From: Flavobacteriaceae bacterium
Lineage (GTDB): Bacteria; Bacteroidota; Bacteroidia; Flavobacteriales; Flavobacteriaceae
NCBI GenBank assembly: GCA_013043825.1
Contig: JABDNM010000109.1
Coordinates: 1-47,280, forward strand
Length of the DNA: 47,280 nucleotides
Direction: 5' to 3'
Part shown: one piece after another, positions 25,454 through 35,854 of the stretch
Position numbering within the stretch: the stretch's first letter is position 1
Layout of the letters: the number at the start of each line of letters is the position of its first letter
Position numbers and translations under genes: made by a program
Notes under the pieces: model-generated
What the model saw: only the letters and a program-made list of their open reading frames with translations
Databases searched by the model: none
Told to the model about the DNA's origin: nothing

Positions 25454-26967
25454 TATTTATTTAGAACTAGCAATTCTTCCAGGTATTCGCGGGTATTGGA
25501 AAGTCGTGGTACTTTGTGCTGGCCGCCCAACTTATCCTTTTCTTTCAGCCAGTCGTAGAATAATTTTTGCCTTCCTACATGAACGGTAGGCGGTTTCAAG
25601 GTAGTGTCGTTAAATCTTTTAGCCTCATAGTCGCTGTTCACTTCCTGGAGCGATTGGTCCAGCAAAGTCGAGAATCGTTTGAAATCTTCTGGGGGGGTTT
25701 TGAACTCAATGATCCATTCATGAGCACCCTTTTCACGTCCATTCATAAAAATGGGGGCGGCCGTATAATCGACGATCTCAGCCTGGGTGAGCTTGGCAGT
25801 TTTCTTGAGAGCCTTTTCAGCATTTTCGATGATGAGCTCTTCACCAAAGGCATTGATATGATGCTTGGTGCGACCACTAACTTTGATCCTGTAGGGATCT
25901 ACGGAAGTAAATCGAACAGTATCTCCTACAGAGTATCGCCATAATCCTGCATTGGTAGTGATCACGATCGCGTAGTTATTATCGGCCTCAACCTCGGCCA
26001 GGGGGATTATTTTTTCGGAAGAGGTACCATAACTATCCATAGGAATGAACTCGTAGAAAATTCCGTAGTCTAACATCAATAACAACTCCTTGTTTGCATT
26101 CCGATCCTGAATTGCGAAAAATCCTTCCGAAGCATTGTAGATCTCATAATACCGGAAATCCTCTTTTGGAAGGATCCTGTTATACTGTTCTATATACGGA
26201 TCGAAGCTAACACCGCCATGGAAATACACTTCCAGGTTTGGCCAGATTTCTAACAAATGCTCCTTCCCTGTTGTCTCCAGGACGTTGTTCAGCAATACAA
26301 GCATCCAGGAAGGAACCCCGGCAAGACTTGTTACGTTCTCCCTAATGGTTTCATCAACGATCGCCTGCATTTTAGATTCCCAGTCAGCCATAAGCGAAAC
26401 TTCACTGCTTGGTGTGCTACTGAATTCCGCCCAGAAAGGCATATTGTCTATAAGGATGGCAGATAGATCTCCAAAGGCAGTACCATTTTCTTTGTACAGC
26501 TCTTTGCTGCCCCCAAGACGAAGGCTCTTTCCTAGGAAGAGTTCAGCATCGGGATTGTTGTTGAGGTACATACACAACAAATCCTTGCTGGCGGCATAGT
26601 GGCAATCTTCCAGTGATTCCTCACTCACAGGGATGAATTTACTTTTTGCATTGGTCGTGCCACTGGATTTTGCGAACCACCTGATGGGCCTTGGCCAAAA
26701 AATATTGCTCTCCCCACGACGAGATCGTTCAATGTCTCCGGCAATGGTCTCGTAGTTGGTCACCGGAACTCGCTCTGCAAATTCCCGATAACTCTTTATA
26801 GAATCGAAATCATACTTCTTTCCAATCTCTGTATTTTTCGCCTGGGAGAGTAATTGCTGAAGTAATTCTTCCTGAACTTCTATAGGATATTTCAGGAAGA
26901 GATCGATTTGATGAAACCTCTTTTTAAGGAACCAGGAAGCGATCGAATTTACTAAAGGAATTGGCAT
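25453..26967 (-). CDS. GH3-family acyl-acid amido synthetase-like protein
   Basis: 504 residues, full length for GH3. Adenylation motif FAKSSGTTNAKSKFIPVS (SSGTT at 101-105), then YYEIYNASEGFFAIQD, the IVITTNAGLWRYSVGDTVRF motif (20 residues) and the hinge VSGRTKHHINAFGEELI. Plant GH3 enzymes adenylate acyl acids such as jasmonate or auxin and join them to amino acids. Bacterial members are common in Bacteroidota but their substrates are mostly unknown. First gene of a two-gene minus-strand operon with an LCM-type methyltransferase; divergent from the DUF2797 gene. Confidence 0.92.
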   Translation of the reverse strand: MPIPLVNSIASWFLKKRFHQIDLFLKYPIEVQEELLQQLLSQAKNTEIGKKYDFDSIKSYREFAERVPVTNYETIAGDIERSRRGESNIFWPRPIRWFAKSSGTTNAKSKFIPVSEESLEDCHYAASKDLLCMYLNNNPDAELFLGKSLRLGGSKELYKENGTAFGDLSAILIDNMPFWAEFSSTPSSEVSLMADWESKMQAIVDETIRENVTSLAGVPSWMLVLLNNVLETTGKEHLLEIWPNLEVYFHGGVSFDPYIEQYNRILPKEDFRYYEIYNASEGFFAIQDRNANKELLLMLDYGIFYEFIPMDSYGTSSEKIIPLAEVEADNNYAIVITTNAGLWRYSVGDTVRFTSVDPYRIKVSGRTKHHINAFGEELIIENAEKALKKTAKLTQAEIVDYTAAPIFMNGREKGAHEWIIEFKTPPEDFKRFSTLLDQSLQEVNSDYEAKRFNDTTLKPPTVHVGRQKLFYDWLKEKDKLGGQHKVPRLSNTREYLEELLVLNK

Positions 26968-27012
26968 AATTTTGACCTATCTTTATATCGTAAAAATAGG
27001 AATAAAATTTTT

Positions 27013-27807
27013 ATGATTTACGAAGGAGTTCTTACCAAAATGCAGACTGAAAACGGCAGCCCCATCCAGTATTATTTGGTATTTGAAAACGATTTTCTGA
27101 ATGTAAATCAATTGCTGGATAAGGAAATACAAATCGATTTCAAAGGGTACCAATGTCTCAATTGTGGTTTGTCTAAAAAGATATTTCGCCAGGGGTTTTG
27201 CTACGATTGTTTTTATGAAATTCCACAGGCAGCAGACTGGATCATGCGCCCCGAATTGAGCAAGGCGCACCTCGACCAGGAAGACCGGGATCTGGCCTAC
27301 GAAAAACAAGTGCAGCTCCAGCCCCATATCGTATACCTGGCGAACAGCAGCAATGTAAAAGTTGGCGTTACCAGGAAAACCCAGGTGCCTACCCGATGGA
27401 TCGATCAAGGGGCCCACGAGGCCATCGAGATCGTGGAAGTACCCAATCGATACTTGGCGGGGATCACGGAAGTTGCACTCAAGGAACATGTAAGTGATAA
27501 GACCAACTGGAGATCAATGCTCAAGAACGATTTGAAAGACGAAGACCTGGTGGAATGGCGGAATAAACTAAAGGACTTTATTCCCGATGAGGCAATGGAG
27601 TATTTTATGGAGAATAATTCAGAAACCAACCTAGAATTTCCAGTCTTACAATACCCTGCCAAACCTAAAAGCCTGAACCTGGAAAAAACACCCACCTACA
27701 CGGGAAAATTGAAGGGTATTAAAGGGCAATATCTTTTGTTCGAAGACGAGACGGTCTTCAACGTACGAAGTAGTGAAGGTTACCTGGTTCGAATTGCGAT
27801 CAACTAA
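27013..27807 (+). CDS. DUF2797 protein with a four-cysteine zinc knuckle
   Basis: 264 residues. CxxC pairs at Cys48/Cys51 and Cys63/Cys66 (CLNCGLSKKIFRQGFCYDCF) suggest a structural zinc site. The core QPHIVYLANSSNVKVGVTR and PTRWIDQGA resemble the DUF2797 family, whose central part recalls GIY-YIG-like folds. Function is uncharacterised. It has its own short divergent promoter region with GH3 and ends 13 bases from the convergent AsmA-like gene without an obvious terminator. The family name is fairly certain; the zinc role is inferred from spacing. Confidence 0.83.
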   Translation: MIYEGVLTKMQTENGSPIQYYLVFENDFLNVNQLLDKEIQIDFKGYQCLNCGLSKKIFRQGFCYDCFYEIPQAADWIMRPELSKAHLDQEDRDLAYEKQVQLQPHIVYLANSSNVKVGVTRKTQVPTRWIDQGAHEAIEIVEVPNRYLAGITEVALKEHVSDKTNWRSMLKNDLKDEDLVEWRNKLKDFIPDEAMEYFMENNSETNLEFPVLQYPAKPKSLNLEKTPTYTGKLKGIKGQYLLFEDETVFNVRSSEGYLVRIAIN

Positions 27808-27820
27808 TGCCGTTGCTTCA

Positions 27821-30454
27821 TTAATTATTCACCGAATCTTTCTTCTTTTTATTTCCGAAGATATTTCCAATGATATTCTTAACCACCTTTGTAGTTTGCT
27901 CCTGGGTGTCGTTTCCACCCTTTGTTTGTGTTCCAATACTGTCTTTGGTTTTCTTATTCCCCCCAATCATATTCTCAAGGATATCGATTCCCTTGGTGGT
28001 TAATTCTTCCTTCTGTCGTTGAATCAGTTTTTGGGTCAACGTATTCACAGCTGCCTGCATATTAAGGTCGATCTGCGGCTGGGTCATACTACCTTTCAGT
28101 GAAATGGGTACCTGTACCGTCATTTGGTTCGCTTCTTTAGGATCCAGTTTAGCCAATAGGCTATTGACCTCCCCACCCAGATACCTGGCCGGAACATCCA
28201 TATTGAGATCGTAGCTAATACTTTTGTCCAATCCGTGGCTGCCTCCGGCTCGAACCGTGATTCCTTTAACGTCAAATTCGAAAGGTTGTACAGTGATCTT
28301 ACCATCCTTAAAATCTAATGCTGTGGAAACATCCCTCAAACTTAATTTTTCTAAATTCAGAAACTGAACCTGCTCTCCCAACCTGGAAAGCAACGGTGTT
28401 CGCTGAGGATTGACCTGCGCTGTAAGGACTTGCGCAATAGCGTTTCCAGCTAATGATTGTAAATTGGGTGTCAGGTCGTTATTGAGTGTTCCCGAAAGGT
28501 TGAGCGTCGTGTTGAGATCACCATCCAAAGCCTGGGCAATAGGGGCCAGGTATTTTAATAACGAAAGTTTTCCAAACGATTCATTGATGTCTATTTTTTG
28601 CAGATCCAGATTCATATTGAATGTTGGGGTGGTTTCGCTTGTGTTCACATTTCCTGCCAGGGCAATGTCACCTCCTAACGCTTTTGAACGCACATTCTTA
28701 AGCGTTGCGGTTTCATCGGCTATGGTTACTGTACCTGTGGTGTTATCCAGTACAACATTATCATAGATCACCTTTTTTGCATCGAAATCCAGGGTAGCAT
28801 CCATAAAATCCGGAATTCGAATCCCATCCCCGGCAACCTGAGAGCTTTCTGCCGCGTTTCTTTCTTTCTCGGTAACCTCATCGGAAGCCATAAAATCGTT
28901 GACGTTGAATGTATTTGAATGAACGTTGAAACGGCCCTTCAGGTCCTGCTTGGCCATGATCCAGGGAATTAGGTTTTGTATATTTCCCGTAGCGTCAATA
29001 TCGGTCTGGCCCGTGGTTGCGATCATTTTATTGAGGGTGATATTTCCTGGCGTCATTTTTACAGCGGCCTCTTGAATGTAGATCTTATCCTTAAAGGCCG
29101 GATCGTTGTATTCGAAATTCTTTAAACTGGCGGTTCCCGTAGTCTTAATATTTTGGTATTGCTCTGTTTCTACCGAGCGCATATCGAAATTGGTAGTGAC
29201 ATTTGCGTTAAACACGCCACTAAGATCCTGGTCTAACTCGATGGGTAAAACCTGCTCGATCTTTGCGAGGTCAAGCGTGCCATTTATCGCCATATTCACC
29301 AAGGCATTCCCTGTTAAATTGCGAATACTACCGTTGGCCTTAAAGATCTCGTCATCGATTCGAAATGTTAGGCCTCCAATGGTCAAGTAGGTATCTTCAG
29401 CGATACCTGTATCATTCTTCAATCTGGCATCGATGGATATATTGCGTACCGCTTTGGGCAAATCGGGATATTTGAAAGAGGCATTGTTGCTGTTCACTTT
29501 AATATCCATGGTTGGGATATGTGTGTCATTAATCACTCCTTTCAAGATACCATCCACTGTAAAATCTCCGCTGGTACTTACCCCATCCAGGTTCTTCACA
29601 TATACCTTCGGAATGACTGCGAGAAAATTCCTGAAGTCGGAAGAAGGAGTGCGAAAGGATAGATCCATTTCGGTGTCATTCTCATTAACTTGAACAAACC
29701 CCTGAAAAGTCAGTGGGAGTTCATTCACTTTGGCTTCGTTCTCTTTAAAGGTGTATTTCTGATTTTCAAGATCCAACTGCAACACAGCATCCAGGGAGAT
29801 CGAATTATCCTCCATGTATTCCACCTCACCAATTTGAAGTGAAACAAGGGCGTTGGTGGTAGTTTGAAGTTCGGTCAAGTCCAGGGACAGGTCCCCATTT
29901 CCTTCATGATTTACCTCTTGGAGGCGAAGAAAGGTTCCAGAGGCCTTATCCAGGTAATTGATTCGAGAATTATTGATCTCATAATGATCCAGGGCGAAAG
30001 TGAATCCGTTCTCAGTGGCGCTGTTATCTTCTTGTTCTGTACCGGGATCATCATCTTTGGCAATGTCGTAGTTGGCTCTTCCCAGGGAGTCAATCTTGAT
30101 ATTTACATATGCCTCGTCCAGTTGGAGGGCGTCGATCTTTATTGGTTCATCGTTTGATTTGAACAATTGGGTCAATCCCAGATCCAGCTTTAATTGTCTC
30201 CCGGTCGCCAAGGTATCGCCATCGAAGGGAGCTTTGTTGATCACGGAATAGTAATTGATCACGACCGCAGCATCGGGAAAGCTACTGAACAGGCTAAGGT
30301 CCATTTCTTCCCAGCTAACAGTCGCGTTGAGATTATCGTTGAGGTTTTTCTTCAGCAATTCTTCCAGGGAACCTTTGAAGAGAAATGGCGCAAGCAGTAA
30401 GAATACGAGCAGGAGTAAAAACAGAACACCGGTTATTTTGAGAATTTTTTTCAT
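27821..30454 (-). CDS. AsmA-like inner-membrane-anchored periplasmic protein
   Basis: 877 residues. One N-terminal membrane helix (ILKITGVLFLLLLVFLLLAP, about 4-23) is followed by the AsmA start pattern LEELLKKNLNDNLNATVSWE. Repeated beta-rich segments follow, of the type seen in AsmA/TamB/YhdP proteins (LKNVRSKALGGDIALAGNVN, FNMNLDLQKIDINESFGKLS). The C-terminal ~80 residues are Lys/Gln-rich. These proteins form long grooves that carry lipids between the membranes or affect outer-membrane assembly. The gene lies 11 bases after the yhhQ gene on the same strand. Confidence 0.87.
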   Translation of the reverse strand: MKKILKITGVLFLLLLVFLLLAPFLFKGSLEELLKKNLNDNLNATVSWEEMDLSLFSSFPDAAVVINYYSVINKAPFDGDTLATGRQLKLDLGLTQLFKSNDEPIKIDALQLDEAYVNIKIDSLGRANYDIAKDDDPGTEQEDNSATENGFTFALDHYEINNSRINYLDKASGTFLRLQEVNHEGNGDLSLDLTELQTTTNALVSLQIGEVEYMEDNSISLDAVLQLDLENQKYTFKENEAKVNELPLTFQGFVQVNENDTEMDLSFRTPSSDFRNFLAVIPKVYVKNLDGVSTSGDFTVDGILKGVINDTHIPTMDIKVNSNNASFKYPDLPKAVRNISIDARLKNDTGIAEDTYLTIGGLTFRIDDEIFKANGSIRNLTGNALVNMAINGTLDLAKIEQVLPIELDQDLSGVFNANVTTNFDMRSVETEQYQNIKTTGTASLKNFEYNDPAFKDKIYIQEAAVKMTPGNITLNKMIATTGQTDIDATGNIQNLIPWIMAKQDLKGRFNVHSNTFNVNDFMASDEVTEKERNAAESSQVAGDGIRIPDFMDATLDFDAKKVIYDNVVLDNTTGTVTIADETATLKNVRSKALGGDIALAGNVNTSETTPTFNMNLDLQKIDINESFGKLSLLKYLAPIAQALDGDLNTTLNLSGTLNNDLTPNLQSLAGNAIAQVLTAQVNPQRTPLLSRLGEQVQFLNLEKLSLRDVSTALDFKDGKITVQPFEFDVKGITVRAGGSHGLDKSISYDLNMDVPARYLGGEVNSLLAKLDPKEANQMTVQVPISLKGSMTQPQIDLNMQAAVNTLTQKLIQRQKEELTTKGIDILENMIGGNKKTKDSIGTQTKGGNDTQEQTTKVVKNIIGNIFGNKKKKDSVNN

Positions 30455-30465
30455 GGGGTTGACTT

Positions 30466-31185
30466 TTAGGCTTGAGGAGTTATGGGCTGCAGCATACCAA
30501 TTTCTTCGGTTCCTTTTAATCCGAACTTTCTGCGTAAAACATAAACTGCCGCATACAGCAATGGGGTATCGAGGGCTGCCACCAATACTTTAAATAAAAA
30601 TCCACTTAGCAAAAGACCACCGAATAGCGCCCAATCGATCTTTCCGAAGCTACACAGAAGGAATAGCACGGTAAAGGTGTCTACAAATTGGGAGGAAAAG
30701 GTGGAGAAATTGTTTCTTAGCCACAGGTGTTTGCCTTTGGTGATGCGTTTCCAGAAATGGAAGATATGTATGTCGATATATTGAGCAAGTAGATAGGCCA
30801 TCATAGAAGCAAACACAGCCACTGCGGTAGCACCAAACACCTTGGTGAACAGGACATTGTCAACCGGGCTCCATTCGGTAGCCTGTACATGATTTGCTGC
30901 GTATACGATAAAGAGCGAGAAGAAGGATGCGAAAATTCCTGCGGTGACCACCTGGTTTGCTTTTTTCTTCCCATAAACCTCGCTAATCACATCGGTTATC
31001 AAGAATGTGAGGGGGTAGGGAAGTATGCCCACTGAGATCTCGAAGGTATAAATTCCGAAGAAATCCCAAACAAAGAATTTCTGAAAGATCAAGTTGGAAA
31101 CCACCAGCGAACAAATGAAGAGGGCGGCTAGGATTAGGTAGATGCGATCGGCTAGAATACGGTTATGAGTCGATACGTTGGTCAC
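30466..31185 (-). CDS. Queuosine precursor transporter (VUT/YhhQ family)
   Basis: 239 residues with about six transmembrane helices. Family motifs: FGIYTFEISVGILPYPLTFL, FLITDVISEVYGKKKAN, the central WLRNNFSTFSSQFVDTFTV with charged and polar residues within the membrane, and C-terminal DTPLLYAAVYVLR. YhhQ imports queuosine precursors for tRNA modification. The start is GTG at 31185: the frame has an in-frame TAG shortly upstream and no ATG. Runs into the AsmA-like gene. Confidence 0.9.
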   Translation of the reverse strand: MTNVSTHNRILADRIYLILAALFICSLVVSNLIFQKFFVWDFFGIYTFEISVGILPYPLTFLITDVISEVYGKKKANQVVTAGIFASFFSLFIVYAANHVQATEWSPVDNVLFTKVFGATAVAVFASMMAYLLAQYIDIHIFHFWKRITKGKHLWLRNNFSTFSSQFVDTFTVLFLLCSFGKIDWALFGGLLLSGFLFKVLVAALDTPLLYAAVYVLRRKFGLKGTEEIGMLQPITPQA

Positions 31186-31276
31186 GAATAAAGGCTATTC
31201 AAACAAAGTTAATGGTCAATCTTTTTCTTTTCCTTAATTTCGTCTTAAATGTTAAAATCCCAGCTTCATTAAACCC

Positions 31277-32395
31277 TTGCAAAACATATACCTTTCTCTG
31301 GGAAGCAATTTGGGCAATCGTTTTGAGCACCTGCAATCGGCAGTGAATTTAATCTTCGATGAGGTGGGTCATATTACGAAGATCTCGACTGTTTATGAGT
31401 CTCCCGCTATGGGTTTTGAGGGGAATGATTTTTTGAATTGTGCTCTTTGTGTTCAATCCAGGGTGAGCCCATCCAGGATCATGAAATTATTGCTCGATAT
31501 CGAGCGTCGCCTTGGACGTGATCGAAAGAAGGTTACTACTTACGAATCCAGAGCTATCGATATTGACATTTTGTTTATTGATGACACCAGGATCGATTTA
31601 AAGAAACTTATAGTCCCGCATCCCGAGATTGAGAACCGGCGTTTCGTGATACAACCCATGGCCGAGATCAATGCGCAGTTCATACATCCTGTATCGAATA
31701 AGAATATGATCAAATTATTGGCAGAAACTTCAGATAAATCACCATTAAAGAAGCTTTCCAAATGGCTGCGAAACCCACGTACAGATTATGATCTGTCCAA
31801 ATTCAATTATATAGCGATCGAGGGAAATATCGGGGCTGGTAAAACCAGTCTCGCTTCCGAGATCGCAGGTGAATTTAACGCAAAATTGATCCTGGAGCGC
31901 TTCAGTGACAATCCTTTTCTACCAAAATTTTATAAAAACCCAAAGCGATATGCTTTTCCCCTGGAGATGTCGTTTCTGGCCGACCGATATCAACAATTAC
32001 TAGATGACATCGCACAATTCGACCTATTCAAGGACTGTGTCGTCGCCGATTACGATGCGAATAAGTCATTGATATTTGCAAAGATCACCTTGACAGACGA
32101 GGAGTATAATTTGTATAAGAAACTGTTCCACTTAATGCACAAAGAATTGGCCCGCCCAGATCTGTACGTATACCTGTACCAGAATACAGAACGACTCCTT
32201 GAGAATATACGAAACCGTGGACGGGACTATGAACAAGAGATCGAAGTTTCCTATTTGAAACAGATCAACAATGGTTACCTGGAATACGTGAAGACCCAGC
32301 CAAAGGAAAAGGTGAAGATCATCGATATTTCGGAACGAAATTTTGTGGAAAAACGCCCGGATTACTTATCTATCTTGAAGGAGATACTGGAATAG
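31277..32395 (+). CDS. folK: Fused HPPK (FolK) and deoxynucleoside kinase
   Basis: 372 residues, two enzymes. Residues ~1-165 are 6-hydroxymethyl-7,8-dihydropterin pyrophosphokinase of folate synthesis: IYLSLGSNLGNRFEHLQ, VYESPAMGF, RRLGRDRKKVTTYESRAIDID and LIVPHPEIENRRFV. Residues ~178-372 are a deoxynucleoside kinase: P-loop GNIGAGKT (183-190), ERFSDNPFLPKFY, LADRY, VADYDANKSL and the LID-type RNRGRDYEQEI. The first usable start is TTG at 31277; no ATG occurs between the in-frame TAA at 31253 and the conserved motif. Such fusions are known in Flavobacteriia. It ends convergent with the TrmH-type gene. Confidence 0.92.
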   Translation: MQNIYLSLGSNLGNRFEHLQSAVNLIFDEVGHITKISTVYESPAMGFEGNDFLNCALCVQSRVSPSRIMKLLLDIERRLGRDRKKVTTYESRAIDIDILFIDDTRIDLKKLIVPHPEIENRRFVIQPMAEINAQFIHPVSNKNMIKLLAETSDKSPLKKLSKWLRNPRTDYDLSKFNYIAIEGNIGAGKTSLASEIAGEFNAKLILERFSDNPFLPKFYKNPKRYAFPLEMSFLADRYQQLLDDIAQFDLFKDCVVADYDANKSLIFAKITLTDEEYNLYKKLFHLMHKELARPDLYVYLYQNTERLLENIRNRGRDYEQEIEVSYLKQINNGYLEYVKTQPKEKVKIIDISERNFVEKRPDYLSILKEILE

Positions 32396-32416
32396 CTAGA
32401 AGGCTAGAAATGAGGC

Positions 32417-32956
32417 TTAGCTAGATTTCATTTTGCTGAACAGATCCCAAAGCACAACTCCTACACTTACCGAAATATTGAATGAGTGTTTGGTTCCAAA
32501 TTGTGGAATCTCGATCACGGTATTGCTACTTGAAACCACATCCTGTTGCACCCCTTTCACTTCATTTCCAAAAACCAAGGCGTAGGTAAGCGTTGTATCC
32601 ACTTCGAATTCATCAAGCATTTGTGCGTTCTCCGCCTGCTCTACAGAAACAACAAATACGCCTGAGTTTTTTAATTCCTGAACAAGCTCAAGAGTGTCCT
32701 TTCGATATTCCCACTCCACACTCTCGGTAGCACCCAGGGCTGTTTTCTGAATATCCTTGTGGGGGGGAGTCGCCGTGATCCCACACAAGTAAATCTTGTT
32801 CACCATGAGGGCTTCTGCAGTTCGAAATACCGAACCTACATTGTTAAGGCTACGCACATTGTCCAGTACAATTATTACGTTGGACTTAGACTTCTTTTGA
32901 TATTCGGAAGGAGACGGTCTTCCCAATTCGCTATTCTTAAGCTTTCGATGCTTCAT
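32417..32956 (-). CDS. TrmH-family (SpoU) RNA 2'-O-methyltransferase
   Basis: 179 residues from ATG at 32956 (MKHRKLKNSELGRPSPSEY); an in-frame upstream start at 33091 would run into the mutS promoter region and lacks homology. SPOUT motif 1 IIVLDNVRSLNNVGSVFRTAEA, shown here as LDNVRSLNNVGSVFRTAEA, motif 2 YALVFGNEVKGV, and motif 3 VIEIPQFGTKHSFNISVSVG are all present. It transfers methyl from SAM to a ribose in tRNA or rRNA. The N-terminal RNA-binding extension is short, so it is a minimal family member and the exact target is open. Divergent from mutS. Confidence 0.9.
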   Translation of the reverse strand: MKHRKLKNSELGRPSPSEYQKKSKSNVIIVLDNVRSLNNVGSVFRTAEALMVNKIYLCGITATPPHKDIQKTALGATESVEWEYRKDTLELVQELKNSGVFVVSVEQAENAQMLDEFEVDTTLTYALVFGNEVKGVQQDVVSSSNTVIEIPQFGTKHSFNISVSVGVVLWDLFSKMKSS

Positions 32957-33105
32957 ACGTGGTAAAAAGTTCAAAGGTAAATGCTCTCGTTCCAATTTAC
33001 CAATTATGCTCCAAATTGTTGATAAATCGCAATAAATTGGGGTGGCAGTAAGTTTTAAAGCCAAAACGAATTCTGTATTTTTATGGGTCATTATCGTGAC
33101 GACCC

Positions 33106-35742
33106 ATGGCCAAGAAGATCACTCCTTTAATGCAGCAGTACAACACCATCAAGGCGAAATATCCCGATGCGTTGTTGTTATTTCGGGTGGGCGATTTTTA
33201 CGAAACTTTTGGCGAGGACGCAATTCGCGCGGCCGCCATACTCAATATCACACTTACGGCTCGAAATAACGGTGGGGACATGACCGAACTGGCTGGATTT
33301 CCACATCATTCCCTGAACACCTATTTGCCTAAATTAGTACTTGCCGGCTGCCGGGTGGCCATTTGTGATCAACTGGAGGATCCCAAGAAAACCAAGAAGA
33401 TCGTAAAGCGCGGCGTTACCGAATTGGTAACGCCCGGGGTCTCATTCAGCGATGATATTCTTGAGCGTACATCCAATAATTTCTTAGCGGCGGTTCATTT
33501 CGGTACTGTCGAGCGAGGCGCTGAGACCGCTCAACTAGGGGTGGCGTTTCTCGACGTATCTACCGGGGAGTTCCTTACCTCCCAGGGGAGTGTGGAATAC
33601 ATCGATAAATTACTGCAAAACTTCATACCCAGTGAGGTACTATTCAGTAAAAAAAATAGAAAGCAATTCAGCGCGTATTTTGGAGAGCGCTTCCATGAAT
33701 TCTATCTTGAGGACTGGATCTTTCAGCAAGATTATGCCTGGGAATCCTTGAACAAACAGTTCGGAACAAAGAATTTAAAAGGTTTTGGCGTAGATCATTT
33801 GAAGTTAGGGGTGATTGCCGCGGGTGCTGCGCTGCACTATTTGGGCGAGACCCAGCACCATGAATTACAGCACATCGCCAGGCTTACACGGATTGCCCAG
33901 GAGGATCATGTTTGGATGGACCGCTTTACAATTCGCAATCTGGAGTTGTATCATTCCCATCAGGAAAATGCCGTTACTTTGCTCGATGTGATCGATAAGA
34001 CCATCTCACCCATGGGAGGCCGTAAATTGAAACGCTGGATGGCACTTCCACTTAAGAACCCGGAACAAATCGTTCACAGACATGAGGTAGTAAGTTACCT
34101 GCTGGACAACACAGAAGTACTTACGTCTTACCGACAGCATTTGAAGCACATGGGGGATCTGGAACGTTTGATATCCAAAACGGCGACAGGGAGGATAAGC
34201 CCACGGGAGGTAATTCATTTAAAAAACACACTGGAAGCTGTAGTTCCTCTGAAGGCAACCGCTGTAGAGTCTAAAAACGAATCGTTAAAGATACTGGGGG
34301 AGCAGTTGAACGATTGCGGCCCGTTACGCGATAAGATCAAGGCTACCCTGAACGAAGATGCCCCGGTTCATGTTTTGAAAGGAGGAAGTATTGCGAGCGA
34401 TGTTTCCAGCGAATTGGATGAGTTAAGGGAGATCGCCCATGGGAGCAAAGCGTATCTTGACAATATGTTAAAGCGGGAGAGTGAAAGGACCGGAATTAGC
34501 TCCCTGAAGATAGCTTCGAACAATGTATTTGGGTATTATATCGAAGTGAGAAATACCCACAAGGAGAAGGTGCCCGAAGAATGGATTCGTAAGCAAACCC
34601 TTGTGAATGCCGAAAGATATATTACTGAAGAACTCAAGGAATACGAAACCAAGATCCTGGGTGCTGAAGAAAAGATCCTTGTGCTGGAACAAAGTCTTTT
34701 TTCGGAATTGGTTGAATGGATGACTCAGTTCATAGGGGCGGTCCAGCAAACAGCTTCTTTAATCGCCCAGTTGGACTGCCTATGTTCTTTTGCTGTACAA
34801 GCCATGGAGCACAATTACAGCCGTCCCCTGATAGATGAAAGTTACGATCTGGACATCAAAGAAGGTAGGCATCCGGTTATCGAGCAACAATTACCGCCCG
34901 ATAATCCATTCATTGCGAATGATGTCTTCCTGGATCGAGACAACCAGCAGATCATCATGATTACCGGGCCCAACATGAGTGGGAAAAGTGCTATCCTGCG
35001 TCAGACAGCCTTGATCGTGCTGCTTGCCCAAATGGGAAGTTTTGTTCCTGCCAAGGCAGTTCGGATGGGCTGCGTGGATAAGATATTTACCCGGGTTGGA
35101 GCCAGTGACAATATTTCCATGGGGGAATCCACTTTCATGGTTGAAATGAACGAAACTGCCAGTATTTTAAACAACATTTCGGAACGCTCCCTGGTTTTGT
35201 TGGATGAGATTGGGAGGGGCACGAGTACCTACGACGGGATTTCCATTGCCTGGGCTATCAGTGAATACCTGCACGAACATCCCTCTCGGGCAAAAACCTT
35301 GTCTGCAACCCATTATCATGAGCTCAATGAAATGACTGAAACCTTCGATCGCATCAAGAATTACAACGTATCTGTGAAAGAGATGAAGAATAAGGTATTG
35401 TTCCTTCGGAAGTTGGTTCCGGGCGGATCTCACCACAGTTTCGGGATCCATGTTGCAAAAATGGCTGGAATGCCATCCGCAGTGCTTAGTCGGGCCAACA
35501 AGATCCTTAAGCGCTTGGAGAAAAGTCATTCTTCCGAAGAGCTTTCGGATAAGATGCGGCAATTGTCTCAGGAGGAATTGCAGCTCAGTTTTTTTAAGTT
35601 GGACGATCCGCTGTTGGAGGAGATTCGGGATGAGATCTTACAGACCGACATCGATACGCTCACTCCGGTGGAAGCCTTGATGAAGTTGAATGAGATCAAG
35701 CGAATGTTACAACGAAGTGGTTCGATGAAATTCAAGAAATAG
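33106..35742 (+). CDS. mutS: DNA mismatch repair protein MutS
   Basis: 878 residues. Mismatch-reading motif FYE at 31-33 in [16 protein letters not shown]. Then connector, lever and clamp domains, and an ATPase with Walker A GPNMSGKS (621-628), [18 protein letters not shown] signature, Walker [17 protein letters not shown] and ATHYHEL. Binds mismatches and starts repair with MutL. The C-terminal ~80 residues include the helix-turn-helix dimer region and a tail. The tRNA operon follows; its promoter lies just past the stop. Confidence 0.97.
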   Translation: MAKKITPLMQQYNTIKAKYPDALLLFRVGDFYETFGEDAIRAAAILNITLTARNNGGDMTELAGFPHHSLNTYLPKLVLAGCRVAICDQLEDPKKTKKIVKRGVTELVTPGVSFSDDILERTSNNFLAAVHFGTVERGAETAQLGVAFLDVSTGEFLTSQGSVEYIDKLLQNFIPSEVLFSKKNRKQFSAYFGERFHEFYLEDWIFQQDYAWESLNKQFGTKNLKGFGVDHLKLGVIAAGAALHYLGETQHHELQHIARLTRIAQEDHVWMDRFTIRNLELYHSHQENAVTLLDVIDKTISPMGGRKLKRWMALPLKNPEQIVHRHEVVSYLLDNTEVLTSYRQHLKHMGDLERLISKTATGRISPREVIHLKNTLEAVVPLKATAVESKNESLKILGEQLNDCGPLRDKIKATLNEDAPVHVLKGGSIASDVSSELDELREIAHGSKAYLDNMLKRESERTGISSLKIASNNVFGYYIEVRNTHKEKVPEEWIRKQTLVNAERYITEELKEYETKILGAEEKILVLEQSLFSELVEWMTQFIGAVQQTASLIAQLDCLCSFAVQAMEHNYSRPLIDESYDLDIKEGRHPVIEQQLPPDNPFIANDVFLDRDNQQIIMITGPNMSGKSAILRQTALIVLLAQMGSFVPAKAVRMGCVDKIFTRVGASDNISMGESTFMVEMNETASILNNISERSLVLLDEIGRGTSTYDGISIAWAISEYLHEHPSRAKTLSATHYHELNEMTETFDRIKNYNVSVKEMKNKVLFLRKLVPGGSHHSFGIHVAKMAGMPSAVLSRANKILKRLEKSHSSEELSDKMRQLSQEELQLSFFKLDDPLLEEIRDEILQTDIDTLTPVEALMKLNEIKRMLQRSGSMKFKK

Positions 35743-35766
35743 GTCGATTTTTTTGCTTAAAAAGCC

Positions 35767-35796
35767 TTTGACATTGGCGTAAATATTTTAAATTTG
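35767..35796 (+). promoter_or_regulatory. Strong promoter of the tRNA-Gly/Leu operon
   Basis: TTTG at 35767-35770, 18-base spacer, TAAATTTG at 35789-35796: exact match to the Bacteroidota -33/-7 consensus. It is the best promoter match found in the window and lies 58 bases upstream of the first tRNA-like copy. A short hairpin GCCTAC/GTAGGC (35802-35821) covers the presumed start of the transcript. Confidence 0.78.
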
Positions 35797-35854
35797 CGCC
35801 TGCCTACTGGTTACCGTAGGCCATTTAGATCTTCTCAGGAAGTTCTTTATGAAT

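Noticed and set aside
32957-33091. N-terminal extension of the TrmH-type gene
   Set aside because: It runs into the mutS upstream region and shows no family similarity; ATG at 32956 fits the known N-terminus.
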